A stretch of 64,000 nucleotides of DNA, taken from NCBI RefSeq assembly GCF_003054555.1, contig NZ_CP026304.1, forward strand, positions 8,184,001 through 8,248,000, written 5' to 3'. Origin of the DNA: Streptomyces lunaelactis. GTDB lineage: Bacteria; Actinomycetota; Actinomycetes; Streptomycetales; Streptomycetaceae. Shown piece by piece: positions 39,396 to 49,433 of the stretch (position 1 is the first letter of the stretch; every line of letters begins with the position of its first letter). The notes under the pieces were generated by a model, which had not been told where the DNA came from, searched no databases, and saw nothing but the letters and a program-made list of their open reading frames with translations. Made by a program: the position numbers and the translations under genes.

Positions 39396-40268
39396 ATGAG
39401 CACACCCTCCCTCTCTCTTCCCGGCGGCATCTGGACTCTGGGTGACCTGACCGTCACCCGGTTCGGCTACGGCGCCATGCAACTGGCCGGCCCGTGGGTT
39501 ATGGGGCCGCCCGCCGATCGCGAGGGTGCCCTGGCCGTGCTGCGTGAAGCGGTCGACCTTGGTATCACCCACATTGACACCAGCGACGCCTACGGGCCGC
39601 GGGTCACCAACGAGTTGATCTGCGAGGCACTGCACCCCTATCCCGAGTCGCTGCACATCGTGACCAAGGTGGGCGCGACCCGCGACGAACAGGGTGGCTG
39701 GCCCACGGCCCGGCGACCCGAAGATCTGCGTCGCCAGGTCCACGACAATCTCAAGTCCCTCCGGCTCGACGTACTCGACCTGGTCAACCTCCGACTCGGC
39801 AACGCCGAAGGTCCCCAGCCCGGCTCGCTCGCCGAGGCGTTCGAGACGCTCGTGGAACTCCAGCAGCAGGGCCTGATCCGCCACCTCGGGGTCAGCAACG
39901 CCACCGAGGAGCAGGTCATCGAGGCACAGAGCATCGCGCCGATCGTGTGCGTGCAGAACATGTACAACCTCGCCCACCGCCACGACGACAAGCTCATCGA
40001 CCGGCTCGCCACCGACGGCGTCGCGTACGTGCCCTTCTTCCCCCTCGGGGGCTTTACCCCGCTTCAGTCCTCGGCGCTCTCGGCGGTCGCCGCTCGACTG
40101 GAGGCGACACAGATGTCCGTCGCACTGGCCTGGCTGCTGCAGCGATCACCGAACATCCTGCTCATCCCCGGCACGTCATCGACAGCGCACCTGCGCGAGA
40201 ACATCGCCGGCGCGGGACTCTCCCTCTCTCATGAGGACTTGACCGAGCTGGACGACATCGGCCGCTGA
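39396..40268 (+). CDS. Aldo/keto reductase
   Basis: An NADPH-dependent oxidoreductase of the TIM-barrel aldo/keto reductase family, 290 residues. It has RFGYGAMQLAG, the catalytic-Asp/Tyr region THIDTSDAYGP, the catalytic Lys in HIVTKVG, and late LLIPGTSSTAHLRENI. The usual catalytic His position is occupied by an Asn (LVNLRLG), as in some actinobacterial members. ATG 39396 follows AAAGGCAACAGG. Probably controlled by the divergent HxlR regulator; substrate unknown, perhaps a toxic aldehyde. Confidence 0.9.
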   Translation: MSTPSLSLPGGIWTLGDLTVTRFGYGAMQLAGPWVMGPPADREGALAVLREAVDLGITHIDTSDAYGPRVTNELICEALHPYPESLHIVTKVGATRDEQGGWPTARRPEDLRRQVHDNLKSLRLDVLDLVNLRLGNAEGPQPGSLAEAFETLVELQQQGLIRHLGVSNATEEQVIEAQSIAPIVCVQNMYNLAHRHDDKLIDRLATDGVAYVPFFPLGGFTPLQSSALSAVAARLEATQMSVALAWLLQRSPNILLIPGTSSTAHLRENIAGAGLSLSHEDLTELDDIGR

Positions 40269-40320
40269 ATGCCCCGTAGCTGAACGGCCCACAAGCCACG
40301 ACCGAAGCCACCGTTCAAGT

Positions 40321-40356
40321 TTCGGCCCCGGTCACCTTCGCGCGACCGGGGCCGAA
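40321..40356 (+). terminator. Hairpin after the aldo/keto reductase gene
   Basis: TTCGGCCCCGGTC pairs perfectly with GACCGGGGCCGAA around a ten-base loop, 53 bases past the stop, without a T-run. Confidence 0.75.
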
Positions 40357-40559
40357 GCAGGACGATTCGCCCTCACCTGGTTGACTTCAGATCATCAACC
40401 GTCAGGAACTTGTGTCCACCGGCGGTGGCAGCTCACCCCGCGTCGGTGGCCGGGTAGGTGTCGAGGTCTCCCGAGGAAGGGGTTTCCTACACCAAGCCCA
40501 TCCGGAAGACCTCGCCGTTGCACGACGCTACCCCTGAGGCGGGCTTCGCCCGCGCTGAC

Positions 40560-41837
40560 ATGACTACGTTCTGCCGCCTTGACGAGCTCGGGCTCGAAGT
40601 CACCGGTCAGCGACTCGCCCCGGATCGTGCGGTTCTCGCGTGCCGGGTCGTCGAGTCCGATCAGTGGTGCCGCCGCTGCGGTTGCGAAGGCACACCGCGT
40701 GACACCGTGACCCGGCGGCTGGCGCACGAGCCACTCGGCTGGCGGCCCACGATCCTTCACGTCACGATCCGCCGCTACCGCTGCATCGACTGTGGGCACG
40801 TGTGGCGGCAAGACACCACCAAGGCGGCTGAGCCGTGGGCGAAGCTCTCGCGCCGCGGGCTGCGGTGGGCGCTTGAAGCCATCGTCTGCCAGCACCTCAC
40901 CATCGCTCGTGTCGCCGAAGGGCTCGGGGTCGCCTGGAACACCGCCAACGATGCCGTTCTGGCCGAGGGCAAGCGTGTCCTCATCGACGACACCGGTCGG
41001 TTCGACGACGTCACCGCGATCGGCGTCGACGAGCATGTGTGGCGCCACACCAGGCGTGGCGACAAGTACGTCACCGTGATCATTGACCTGACCGGCAACC
41101 GCGACGGTACCGGCCCTGCCCGGCTGCTCGGCATGGTCGAAGGCCGCTCCAAGCAGGCTTTCAAGGCCTGGCTCGCCGAACGCGAAGAGTCCTGGCGCAA
41201 CCGCGTCGAGGTCGTCGCGATGGACGGTTTCACAGGGTTCAAGACCGCCGTCAGCGAGGAACTACCCGACGCGGTCGCGGTCATGGACCCATTCCACGTC
41301 GTGCGTCTGGCCGGCGACGCACTCGACCGATGCCGCCGACGTGTCCAACTGGCCATCCACGGGCACCGCGGACGCAAGAGCGACCCGCTCTATACCGCAC
41401 GGCGAACCCTCCACACCGGCGCTGACCTGCTCACCGACAAGCAGAAGGACCGACTGGCCGCGCTGTTTGCCAGCGACGCTCACGTTGAGGTCGAAGCCAC
41501 GTGGGGGGTCTACCAGCGGATGAACGCCGCCTACCGCGAACCCGATCGGAGCAAGGGCCGAGAGCTGATGGTGAAGTTGATCGAGTCGGTCAGCCAGGGC
41601 GTCCCGAGCGCGTTGAGCGAGATCATCACGCTCGGCCGGACACTGAAGAAGCGAGCCACCGACGTGCTGGCCTACTTCGAACGCCCGGGCACGTCCAACG
41701 GACCGACCGAGGCCATCAACGGACGGCTCGAACACCTCCGCGGCTCCGCCCTCGGATTCCGCAACCTCACCAACTACATCGCCAGATCCCTGCTGGAAAC
41801 CGGCGGCTTCAGGCCACGACTACACCCTGGATTGTGA
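40560..41837 (+). CDS. ISL3-family transposase
   Basis: The 425-residue transposase is complete: N-terminal zinc-binding region (CRRCGCEGTPRD, CIDCGHVW), HTH region, and a DDE core with IGVDEHVWRH, VVAMDGFTGFKTAV, MDPFHVVRLAG and, near the end, GTSNGPTEAINGRLEHLRG. GGATTGTGAAGAGCC just after the stop looks like the right end. I could not find a matching left end, so the element may be unable to move although the protein is whole. It is the only intact transposase in the window. Confidence 0.92.
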   Translation: MTTFCRLDELGLEVTGQRLAPDRAVLACRVVESDQWCRRCGCEGTPRDTVTRRLAHEPLGWRPTILHVTIRRYRCIDCGHVWRQDTTKAAEPWAKLSRRGLRWALEAIVCQHLTIARVAEGLGVAWNTANDAVLAEGKRVLIDDTGRFDDVTAIGVDEHVWRHTRRGDKYVTVIIDLTGNRDGTGPARLLGMVEGRSKQAFKAWLAEREESWRNRVEVVAMDGFTGFKTAVSEELPDAVAVMDPFHVVRLAGDALDRCRRRVQLAIHGHRGRKSDPLYTARRTLHTGADLLTDKQKDRLAALFASDAHVEVEATWGVYQRMNAAYREPDRSKGRELMVKLIESVSQGVPSALSEIITLGRTLKKRATDVLAYFERPGTSNGPTEAINGRLEHLRGSALGFRNLTNYIARSLLETGGFRPRLHPGL

Positions 41838-41894
41838 AGAGCCGCTTTGCCCAGGGCCTCGTTACGTGCGGCAGGTGCCGTGCTGTCACAGGTC

Positions 41895-42012
41895 CTTGAA
41901 GCTGTAGCGGAGGGGCGTCAGGGATCTGGGCGAGGGCCCCGTCGAGCACCGCGATGTGATCGGCGGCCGTGTTGGCGCCGGCGTTCCCGGAATAGCGAGA
42001 CTTGGTACCCAC
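41895..42012 (-). pseudogene. IS1380-family transposase fragment
   Basis: SGNAGANTAADHIAVLDGAL and AQIPDA match the central part of IS1380-type transposases. Only about 30 residues remain, next to the right end of the ISL3 element. Confidence 0.6.
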
Positions 42013-42043
42013 GCCCAGATGAGAGGGAAGGGCACGTGGCCAA

Positions 42044-42435
42044 CTGACCTTTACGCAAAGAGATCGGCGACCAGCACGAGCAGCGCATCTCCCGAGAGCT
42101 CGAACGCCGCGGATGGACCGTGCAGTTGTGCGGCCGGGGCACCTATCCCACCGCGATCCAGAACGCGCTCAGGCTAACCAGCTCCGCACTGCGCCAGTTT
42201 CCCGACCTGATCGCAGCCCGCGGCCCGGACCCCATCGCCATCGACGCCAAGACCCGCATGCCCAGCACCACCACCAACCGCTACGCCATTTCCTGCAAGT
42301 GCCTCCTTGCGGGACTTCAGTTCCTGGGCCTGTACGCACCGGTGCCCCTGTACTACGTGTTCGGCGACCTGACCGTCCTCACACCCCCGGAGGCCATGCA
42401 CTACCCCTCGAACGCGACCCGCCAAAGGGTGCGGC
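42044..42435 (+). pseudogene. PD-(D/E)XK-like nuclease fragment
   Basis: A plus-strand frame reads IGDQHEQRISRELERRGW, LRQFPDLIAARG, PIAIDAKTRMPST and PLYYVFGDLTVLTP. PDLI with IDAKT fits the PD-(D/E)XK pattern of restriction-endonuclease-fold proteins, of a type I associate with actinobacterial mobile elements. A stop lies just upstream and the 3' end runs into the next gene's tail, so both ends seem lost. Confidence 0.5.
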
Positions 42436-42445
42436 TGCCTGTGGG

Positions 42446-44134
42446 TCACGGACCCCAGAGCCGGTAGCGGAGCCGTGGGGAGCTGTAGTAGTGGTAGGTG
42501 AGCACGATGGGGGCGTCCGCGTCGGGCGGCGGGTCGTTTCCTTCCCACCAGTCGAGCATGCCGAATTGCATTTCGTGCCAGGGCTTGCCGGCCTTGCGTT
42601 CGGCGCGTACCAGGTAGCTGCCGTCGTTCTCGCCCCACCACGGGTCGAAGCGGAACAGTTGCCCTTCGCCGTCGGTGCGGCAGGGGCGCATTCCGACGGC
42701 GATGTGGAGGGCGTTGTCCTGCAACCGCTGGACGCCTCTGTGATAGTCGATGCACTCACCGCTGGCGGCGTTGCGCAGGGGGCTGTAGCCCGGCTTCTCC
42801 TTGAACGACACGGTCTGCCAGACCTGGGTCCTGCTGCCCTTGCACGGGTTTTGGACCACGGCCGTGCCGTCGGGCTCGACGCACTGGGCGGTGACTCCCG
42901 CGTTGCGCAGAGCGCCCGACCATGTGACCGGCCCGAGCGGAGGTCTGTGGGCGGCGCCTGGTCTGGAGGATGCCGTGGCCGATGCCACGGGGGGCGGTGT
43001 GGCTCGGCGCGATGATGCGGTGGGGGACGGCTGTAGCGTGGGGCTGACAGTCGGCGCAGGGGCGACGAACCCCGGTGGCGTCCATTCTGCCTCCACCCGC
43101 GAGGCCGAGGGTGCTTCGTCCTGACCTTGCGGGACCATCAACAGGATGAGGATCGCGAGCCCGACGGCGGTGACGATGCCACCGGCGATCACCCCGGAGC
43201 GAAGCCGTGAGCCCGGGGCCCATGGCCACCGGTCCCCAGCGTCGTCCACCACAATCCGGTCGGCAGGTGCAGCGGGCGGTGCAGTCCCGTCGGCGGCGCT
43301 CTGACAGGCCTCTACCATCCGGGACCCTGCATAAGCCGCGCCGGCCCACAGCAGGACCCCGACCGGCAGGATGAAGCGGAGCTGCTCGTCGATCGCGGTG
43401 AGCTCGACCAGCGCCTGGCGGCAGTCGTAGCACTGCGAAAGATGCCGGCCCAGGTCCTCGGTTGTGCGGCGTCCCGCCCGGCGTGCGACGGCGCCGAGCA
43501 TCGGGCCGTAGCGGCGGCATTCGTCCGTAGGGGAGTTTTCTTCGTGGGTGGCCAGGTAGGCATGCCGGAGCCCTTGCGCGGCTCGCGACACGAGCGGATC
43601 GACGCCGTTCTCGTCCACACCGAGCAGGCGGCCGACCGACGAGGCCGCATCCCGCTCCACCTCGGTGTGCCACAGGACGGCCTGCCAGCGCTCGGGCAGG
43701 GAGCGAAACGCCCTGAGGACGGGGCTGTCGTCCTCAAGGCGGAGCATCCGTTCCCGAATGCTCTCGGGCTCCGCGTCGCTGCCGGCCAGGCCGCCGTGTG
43801 AGGTGGTCAGCCACTCCCGGAAGTCGGGGGACAACTCGGCGCGGCGGTCTGTGCCTGCCCAGCCGGCAGCGGTGCGCCGGACGACGGCGAGCAGATACGG
43901 GCGCCAGGCGAGCGTGGGACTGTTGCCGGACCGGGCGGCTCGCAGCGCGTGGGCGAATACTTCCGAGGTGAGATCCTCGGCGCCCTGCGGATCATGGCAG
44001 CAGGTGTACGCGTACGAGAGCACCGGCTCACGATGCTGCTGGTGCAACTCCTCCACCGCGGCGTCGGATCCAGGGCTCCTCGAAACAGCGACGAGTTCGG
44101 CGCCGATGGACGGTCCGTCCTGCTTGTCGACCAT
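42446..44134 (-). CDS. ECF sigma factor fused to zinc-finger anti-sigma, membrane helix and ricin-like extracellular domain
   Basis: This 562-residue paralogue of the 16.0 kb protein has sigma-2 (LHQQHREPVLSYAYTCC), sigma-4 (LPERWQAVLWHTEVERD), a zinc finger around HLSQCYDCRQALVELTAI, a membrane helix (GIVTAVGLAILILLMV) near 330, a Ser/Pro/Thr linker, and a lectin-like domain with CVEPDG, CKGSRTQVWQTV and FRFDPWWGENDGS. ATG 44134 is chosen because its leader GGAAGGCTTGGCTGCTCC matches the paralogues. The lectin domain is much more conserved than the linker, so the ligand may be the same. Confidence 0.85.
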   Translation of the reverse strand: MVDKQDGPSIGAELVAVSRSPGSDAAVEELHQQHREPVLSYAYTCCHDPQGAEDLTSEVFAHALRAARSGNSPTLAWRPYLLAVVRRTAAGWAGTDRRAELSPDFREWLTTSHGGLAGSDAEPESIRERMLRLEDDSPVLRAFRSLPERWQAVLWHTEVERDAASSVGRLLGVDENGVDPLVSRAAQGLRHAYLATHEENSPTDECRRYGPMLGAVARRAGRRTTEDLGRHLSQCYDCRQALVELTAIDEQLRFILPVGVLLWAGAAYAGSRMVEACQSAADGTAPPAAPADRIVVDDAGDRWPWAPGSRLRSGVIAGGIVTAVGLAILILLMVPQGQDEAPSASRVEAEWTPPGFVAPAPTVSPTLQPSPTASSRRATPPPVASATASSRPGAAHRPPLGPVTWSGALRNAGVTAQCVEPDGTAVVQNPCKGSRTQVWQTVSFKEKPGYSPLRNAASGECIDYHRGVQRLQDNALHIAVGMRPCRTDGEGQLFRFDPWWGENDGSYLVRAERKAGKPWHEMQFGMLDWWEGNDPPPDADAPIVLTYHYYSSPRLRYRLWGP

Positions 44135-44161
44135 GGAGCAGCCAAGCCTTCCAAGTTCCAT

Positions 44162-44615
44162 GAGACAGGGGTCGGGGACACGGGCGACGTACGAACGGAG
44201 TGTCCGGAAGCCGCCCGGGGTGTGGTGAACAGGGCCTGAAACAGGCTGATGCGTGACTCATGCGCCGGGCCCGAGGAGGCCGGAGGCATACCCCGTGTGC
44301 GCTTGCGCCGCAGAATCCTGGGAGGCGGATCGCCGGCGGCAGGGCAGCGGCGCCGCGCGCTGGACCTTCACCCGGGCGGCCGGCCGTTCGGGGTCGCCGG
44401 TCCGCGCCGCGATCGGGCAGCTGGCGAACTCAGGTGGTGAATCACCAGCACCGCTCACAGGGCCAGTGCTCCGGTGTAAGGCTCCACGTACTCTCACCTC
44501 ACGGCGGACGGTCCGGGATCGGCACTGAGTGGATACCGGATCACCCATACCTGCGAAATTGCCGGAAGCGTCTCGAACCCCTGGGCTCGCGGACCTCCGC
44601 GCGACTCGCGGGCGG
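44162..44615. other. Intergenic, no supported gene
   Basis: A GC-rich spacer between a minus-strand ECF gene start and the 3' end of a minus-strand ATPase gene. Small open frames on both strands lack starts with ribosome sites and recognisable content. Confidence 0.4.
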
Positions 44616-45080
44616 CTAAGTGACGGGGATGCGGGTCGTCACCCGGGTGCCGGCGATGGTGGGCAGGACCGTGCACCGGCTGGTGCACGCCCTGACCAGT
44701 TCCAGTCCTCGCCCGAAGGACGCGCGCTGTGCCAATGCCGGGGTCCGGGCGTCACTCTCCGGCCACCGTCCGTTGTCGGTGACTTCGACGGTCAAGGCGA
44801 CGCCGTCGAAGGTGATCAGCAGCGCGACGTTCGGGCTGCCGCTGTGGAGCACGACATTGGTGACCAGTTCACTGACGACGAGCGCCAGCGTGTCGCACGG
44901 GTCCTCGGGAACCGCCCACCGTCGGGCGGTGGCGCGCGCGAATCGCCGTAAGTCCGGCACGGCGGCGTGCGTCGACCGGGTGAGGCGGAACGCCAGACGC
45001 CGTATCCGATCGGGCGGCTTCGCGAGGATCGGTCGAGGGCGGTCGATGAACACTCGGCGAGGGTGGTCAGTGGTGGCCAT
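44616..45080 (-). CDS. RsbW-like ATP-binding protein (possible anti-sigma kinase)
   Basis: A 154-residue HATPase_c_2 domain protein with the N box LALVVSELVTNVVLHSG, VEVTDNGRWPE and the G-box-like SFGRGLELVRACTS. Such small proteins in Streptomyces act as anti-sigma kinases or are of unknown role. ATG 45080 has GGAGACCG just upstream. No anti-anti-sigma gene is adjacent. Confidence 0.82.
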   Translation of the reverse strand: MATTDHPRRVFIDRPRPILAKPPDRIRRLAFRLTRSTHAAVPDLRRFARATARRWAVPEDPCDTLALVVSELVTNVVLHSGSPNVALLITFDGVALTVEVTDNGRWPESDARTPALAQRASFGRGLELVRACTSRCTVLPTIAGTRVTTRIPVT

Positions 45081-45359
45081 ATCGGTCTCCGTGGGGGCGC
45101 CTGCTGACAGGCATCGAGGGATCGATGGATCACTCCGACCGTGACTGCCGCCGACCGGCAGGACAAGCAGAACTGGCGAACTACGGATACGCAACATTCC
45201 AGACGTTCACCGCGCCGTGGGTTGACGACCGCGCCGTCAACTCGGTTTGTAACGACTCGGTTGCGCCGCGGGATGGTGTGGCCGTAACCCGCTCTCCATC
45301 ACAACAGGAAGTTTCCGCCCCGCCCACGGCCCACGGAATGACCGCCATGCCCCACAGCA

Positions 45360-46195
45360 CTACCGGCACCCCCACTTCCGGTGCCGCCGGCAGCGACGCC
45401 GACCTGATCCCCACCTATGCAGGCGCACGGTCCACGAGGCCCAGACCGCGCTGGAGAAGCTGTACCGGCGGCACCTGCCGCCAGTGCCCGCGTACGCGCG
45501 CAGCTGCGTCCGGGACCGGCACACGGCGGAACCTGACCTCGCAGGCGTTCCCCCGTGCGCCGCAGGCCGTTCGGGGAGGCAGCGGCCCCGAGGGCGCTTG
45601 GCGCCCGTACCCGCTGACCACGGTTCGCCGCACTGCCTCCGCCTGGTCGCTGACGGCCCGCCGGAGCGAACTCGCCCCGACGAGCCCCCGGTACCGTCCC
45701 GTACGCCATCGCAGCACGGCAGTACGCCGTTGGCCCTCCTGTACTGGTCCCAGGACCCCGACGACCGCACACGGCTGCCGATCGCGCCCACTGGTAGGTG
45801 CATGGACATCTGCGTACGAGGCCCAGTGTCACGGCGGCCGGACGCAGCAGTGGGAACGGGCTGTCCAGCGCGCCGCCCGGGAGGCAACGATCCGCAACCA
45901 CGCGACCGGCACGTGCCGCACCCGCACCGGCTCGGCGACGGACGGTGCTCCCGTCCGTCAGCGACGTGCCGGCTGCAACTCCATCGCGGCCACGGCCCGC
46001 TGGGCGTACTTCCGGCTCGAAGACGGACAGGTCGTCTTCGCGCAGAAGGGTTCCAGCGAGCGTCGTCTGCCCCTGGATGACTGGCGTAAGCCCGGCGAGG
46101 GCGAATCTCACTCCCGGTCCATCGGCACGACCGCCACCTACGACAACTCGCCGTCGCTTCACTTCCTTTGGGAGGGCGATGCCTTCGGCGGCTGA
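45360..46195 (+). pseudogene. Heavily decayed ECF sigma/lectin-like fusion
   Basis: Scattered matches to the ECF family remain across frames: the sigma-2 region is recognisable out of frame (LEKLYRRHLPPVPAYARSCV near 45450), and the lectin end reads AQCHGGRTQQWERAV, ATIRNHATGTC, RWAYFRLEDGQVVFAQ and SPSLHFLWEGD. The zinc finger and membrane helix are missing. It is shorter than the others and surely dead. Confidence 0.6.
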
Positions 46196-46278
46196 CGGCA
46201 GACATGTGACGGGCGGGCGGGACCGGGCGGACCACCGGATCGAGCTCGAGTACGAGGAAACCACGTAGGGGGAACGTG

Positions 46279-49134
46279 ATGCGTGAGCGTGAGTGGGATA
46301 CGGCAGTACGGGGGCCGCTGGCCTCGGGCGCGCCGGTACTGGTGCTGGTCGAAGGAGAGGCAGGGACCGGCAAGACCAGGTTTGTCCAGTGGTTGCTCGC
46401 TCTGCCTGAGCTCGGCAGGGCGCCTCGCCTGACGGTGAACTTCAAGGCCTCGGGCGCTTCCATCGTCCATGACTACCCTCCTGCGAAAGGCACGGCGTCG
46501 GCGGGGCCGGAGGCCACAGCGGTACGTCGTTCCGGATCCTTGCAGCCCAGAGCCCTGCGGCCCGGTGCTCCGGCTACGCCCTCGTGGCTGGCTCCGCTGG
46601 CGGCTTCCTCCTTGGGAGAGCTGGCGTCCTCGCTCGGCACCGGTGCTCCGGTGCTGTTGGTGGCCGAGGACGTTCACCGTGCGGACGAGCAGGTCGCCCG
46701 TGCACTGCGTACCCTGCTGGCCGATCCGCCGGCCGGACTGCGGGTCGTGCTGTCCTACCGCCCCGAGGATCTGGCCCGTCCCGGGCTGGTGCTGGGCGCG
46801 CCGGTGGGGTACCCGGCCGAGCTGCCCGTCATCCGATTGCGGCTTGGGGCACTCGGTGAGGCCGAGGTGCGCCGGATGGCGGTGGAGGCCTTGGGCGAGG
46901 ACCGCTGCTCGGCCCCGTTCCTTGCCCGGCTCCACGAGCGGTCGGGGGGAATCGCGCAGGTCGTGGCTGATCTGTTGGAGGAGCTCAAGGCGGCCGCTCC
47001 GCTGCCGCGCTCGGGAACCGCAAAGGCCGGCCAAAAGCGGTTCACGGCCAGGGACGTGGACGAGGCCGACGTGCCGGTTCGGCTCGCCGAGTCGGTGGTC
47101 GGCCGCCTGGCGGCACTGGACGAGGAGCCACGGCGCGTGGTGTGGGCGGCGGCAGTGCTCGACGAGAGCCTGAGCGAGGACGACTTGGCCTCGGTGGCGG
47201 GCCTGCCGACGGGGAGCATTCGCGCGGCTCTGATGACCGCACTGTCCGAAGCGGTGCTGCACGAGCCCGGGCCCTGCCGGTACGGGTTCCGTGTACCGAT
47301 GGCAGCCGCAGCCGTGTATCACCTGATACCCGGCCCGGTGCGTCGGGAACTGCACGGTCGCGCGGCCGAGGCGCTGGCGTCCCGGCGTCCGGTGCCGTGG
47401 GCGCGGCTGGCCCACCAGCAAAAAGCGTCGGGCCGAACAGCGGACTGGCTGGAGAGTGTGGAAAACGCCGCACGTGAGGCCGTCGAGGCCGGAGACTATG
47501 CGCTGGCGATCGGGTTGCTCGAGGGCACGCTGGCACATTCTGACGTTCGACAGCCGACCCGGGCCCGGCTTGCCCTGATGCTCGCACAAAGCGCGACCAG
47601 AGGGCTGCACTCCGACAAGACGCTTGAGGTCCTGCGCCGAGTGGTCGATGACCGTGCGCTGCCCGCCGCCACGCGTGGCGAAGTCCGGATCGAGCTCGGG
47701 AAGCTCCTGCTCGTGGTCGCGCGGGGCAACGAGGCGCGAGCCGAACTCAGGGCGGCTGTAGATGAGTTGAGTAACCGTCCGGCGCTGTCGGCGCGGGCCA
47801 TGTCGGTCCTTGGGGTGCCCTACTGGCCCGGCAGCGGCCCGCTGGCGGACAATCTCGCCTGGCTGCAGCGGGCCGAGACGGCAGCGGCCGGGAGCGGGGA
47901 TGCCGCGCTCCAAGTGTCGGTCGCGGCGACCCGCGCGGCCGTGATGGTCTGCGTGGGTGATCCGGATGGGTGGCGATGCCTGGAGCAACTTCCACGGGAA
48001 AGCGATGACCCGCGGATTCTCCAGCACTCGGCATGGGGTCTGTGCTGCGCCGCCAATGCGGCGATCTGGCTGGGCGAGTATGCGAAAGCGCGCGAGCTGC
48101 AGGCCGAGGGCATGAAGCTGTACGCCCGGAGCGAGGTGCCGTTCGCGGAACAGGTGTCACGAGGTACGTCGCTGCTTTTGGACATGGAGACCGGTCACTG
48201 GGCGGGGCTGGCAACCTGGGCCCGGTTGTATGTGGCGGAGGCGGGCGAGGTGCTGGGTGCAACGGGCGAAGCCATGCTGGTGCTCGGCCTGCTGGCCCTG
48301 GCGAAAGGTGAATTGGACCAGGTGGACACCTGGCTCTCCGGTGCCGGCCTGTCCGGGGACGGGAGCCCCGTACCGCGGGTGGCGGCGGCCTCCGGCGGTC
48401 GCATCAGGCTCGCCCTGGCCCGCGAGGACCTGACGGCAGCAGCCCGGGAGGCGGCTGAGGCATGGGCCAGGCTGCAGGCCGCGTCCGTGTGGGTATGGGC
48501 GGCCGAATTGGCCCCATGGGCTGTGGAAGCGACCGTCCGGTTCGGGGGGTTGGACACGGCGCAGGAGATGGTGGACGAGTTCGCGGCAGGCATCGAGAGC
48601 CGACAGGCTCCCGCCGCCGCAGCGGCACTGATGTGGTGCCGGGCGCTTCTGGCCGCCGCACACGGCAAGCTCTTGGAAGCAGCCGATTACTTCCGTCGAG
48701 CCCGCAAGTGCTACCAGGCGCTTCCCCGGCCCTATGAGGCGGCCCTCGTCGCGGAGGCCGGTGGACGATGTGCTCTGAGAGGCGGACTGGAGACCACCAC
48801 GGGCCTTCAGGAACTGTCCGCCGCGACACACGAACTCGAGGCGCTCGGCGCGACCTGGGACGCCGCCCGAGTACGAGCGGAACTACGGGCCCATCACAGT
48901 ACCCAGCTGCCTCGCCCTCCCGGCCGCCCCGGCTACGACGAGCGGCTGTCGCCGCGCGAGCAGGAGGTGGCACAACTCGCCGGTGACGGCCTGAGCAACC
49001 GCGAGATCGCGGCGACCCTGTACCTGTCCCCGCGGACGGTGGAGCAGCATGTGGCCCGCGCCATGCGAAAGGTGGGTGCACTCTCCCGGCATGACCTGGC
49101 GCGTAAGGTCCGCAACGGGGAGCCGGAAGGCTGA
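46279..49134 (+). CDS. LAL-type LuxR transcriptional regulator
   Basis: The 951-residue protein is a large ATP-binding LuxR regulator: Walker A EGEAGTGKTRF near residue 30, Walker B-like VLLVAEDVHRADEQ, a long helical (TPR-like) middle, and a C-terminal LuxR helix-turn-helix (LSPREQEVAQLAGDGLSNRE, then TVEQHVARAMRKVG). AGGGGGA lies just upstream; ATG 46279 or GTG 46276 may be used. Part of the ATPase domain (residues about 65-105) is Ala/Pro/Ser-rich and unlike the family, possibly after a compensated frameshift. Such regulators often control secondary metabolism or sugar use; its target is unknown. Confidence 0.9.
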   Translation: MREREWDTAVRGPLASGAPVLVLVEGEAGTGKTRFVQWLLALPELGRAPRLTVNFKASGASIVHDYPPAKGTASAGPEATAVRRSGSLQPRALRPGAPATPSWLAPLAASSLGELASSLGTGAPVLLVAEDVHRADEQVARALRTLLADPPAGLRVVLSYRPEDLARPGLVLGAPVGYPAELPVIRLRLGALGEAEVRRMAVEALGEDRCSAPFLARLHERSGGIAQVVADLLEELKAAAPLPRSGTAKAGQKRFTARDVDEADVPVRLAESVVGRLAALDEEPRRVVWAAAVLDESLSEDDLASVAGLPTGSIRAALMTALSEAVLHEPGPCRYGFRVPMAAAAVYHLIPGPVRRELHGRAAEALASRRPVPWARLAHQQKASGRTADWLESVENAAREAVEAGDYALAIGLLEGTLAHSDVRQPTRARLALMLAQSATRGLHSDKTLEVLRRVVDDRALPAATRGEVRIELGKLLLVVARGNEARAELRAAVDELSNRPALSARAMSVLGVPYWPGSGPLADNLAWLQRAETAAAGSGDAALQVSVAATRAAVMVCVGDPDGWRCLEQLPRESDDPRILQHSAWGLCCAANAAIWLGEYAKARELQAEGMKLYARSEVPFAEQVSRGTSLLLDMETGHWAGLATWARLYVAEAGEVLGATGEAMLVLGLLALAKGELDQVDTWLSGAGLSGDGSPVPRVAAASGGRIRLALAREDLTAAAREAAEAWARLQAASVWVWAAELAPWAVEATVRFGGLDTAQEMVDEFAAGIESRQAPAAAAALMWCRALLAAAHGKLLEAADYFRRARKCYQALPRPYEAALVAEAGGRCALRGGLETTTGLQELSAATHELEALGATWDAARVRAELRAHHSTQLPRPPGRPGYDERLSPREQEVAQLAGDGLSNREIAATLYLSPRTVEQHVARAMRKVGALSRHDLARKVRNGEPEG

Positions 49135-49433
49135 GGTTGCAGACCTTTGCGACCACCGCCCCCGCGAATGCGGCGATCGAATGGCCACAACGGTCCCGAC
49201 CGACTGGCACCGCGGCGCTCGTCCGTGCCGCCCGCCGCTGAAAACGGAAGACTTTCGAATATTTATTGAGTATAGGTGGTCCGCATCTCCTTAATGATCG
49301 CCTGGCTCAGCCCGCGCTATATTTCCGGCGCCGTCAAAGGCCGCAACCAGCAAGATCATTCTCTGTAATAGGTCAATAACGGCAGGCGAGTTGCCACGTT
49401 GCCTGACGGGCCGTTAGGGCTTTTGTCGCTATG
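49135..49433. other. Intergenic, A/T-richer leader of the next gene
   Basis: The spacer holds unusually A/T-rich blocks (for example near 49250-49280 and 49340-49380) for this genome, suitable for promoters, but I cannot fix a -10/-35 pair. Confidence 0.35.
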
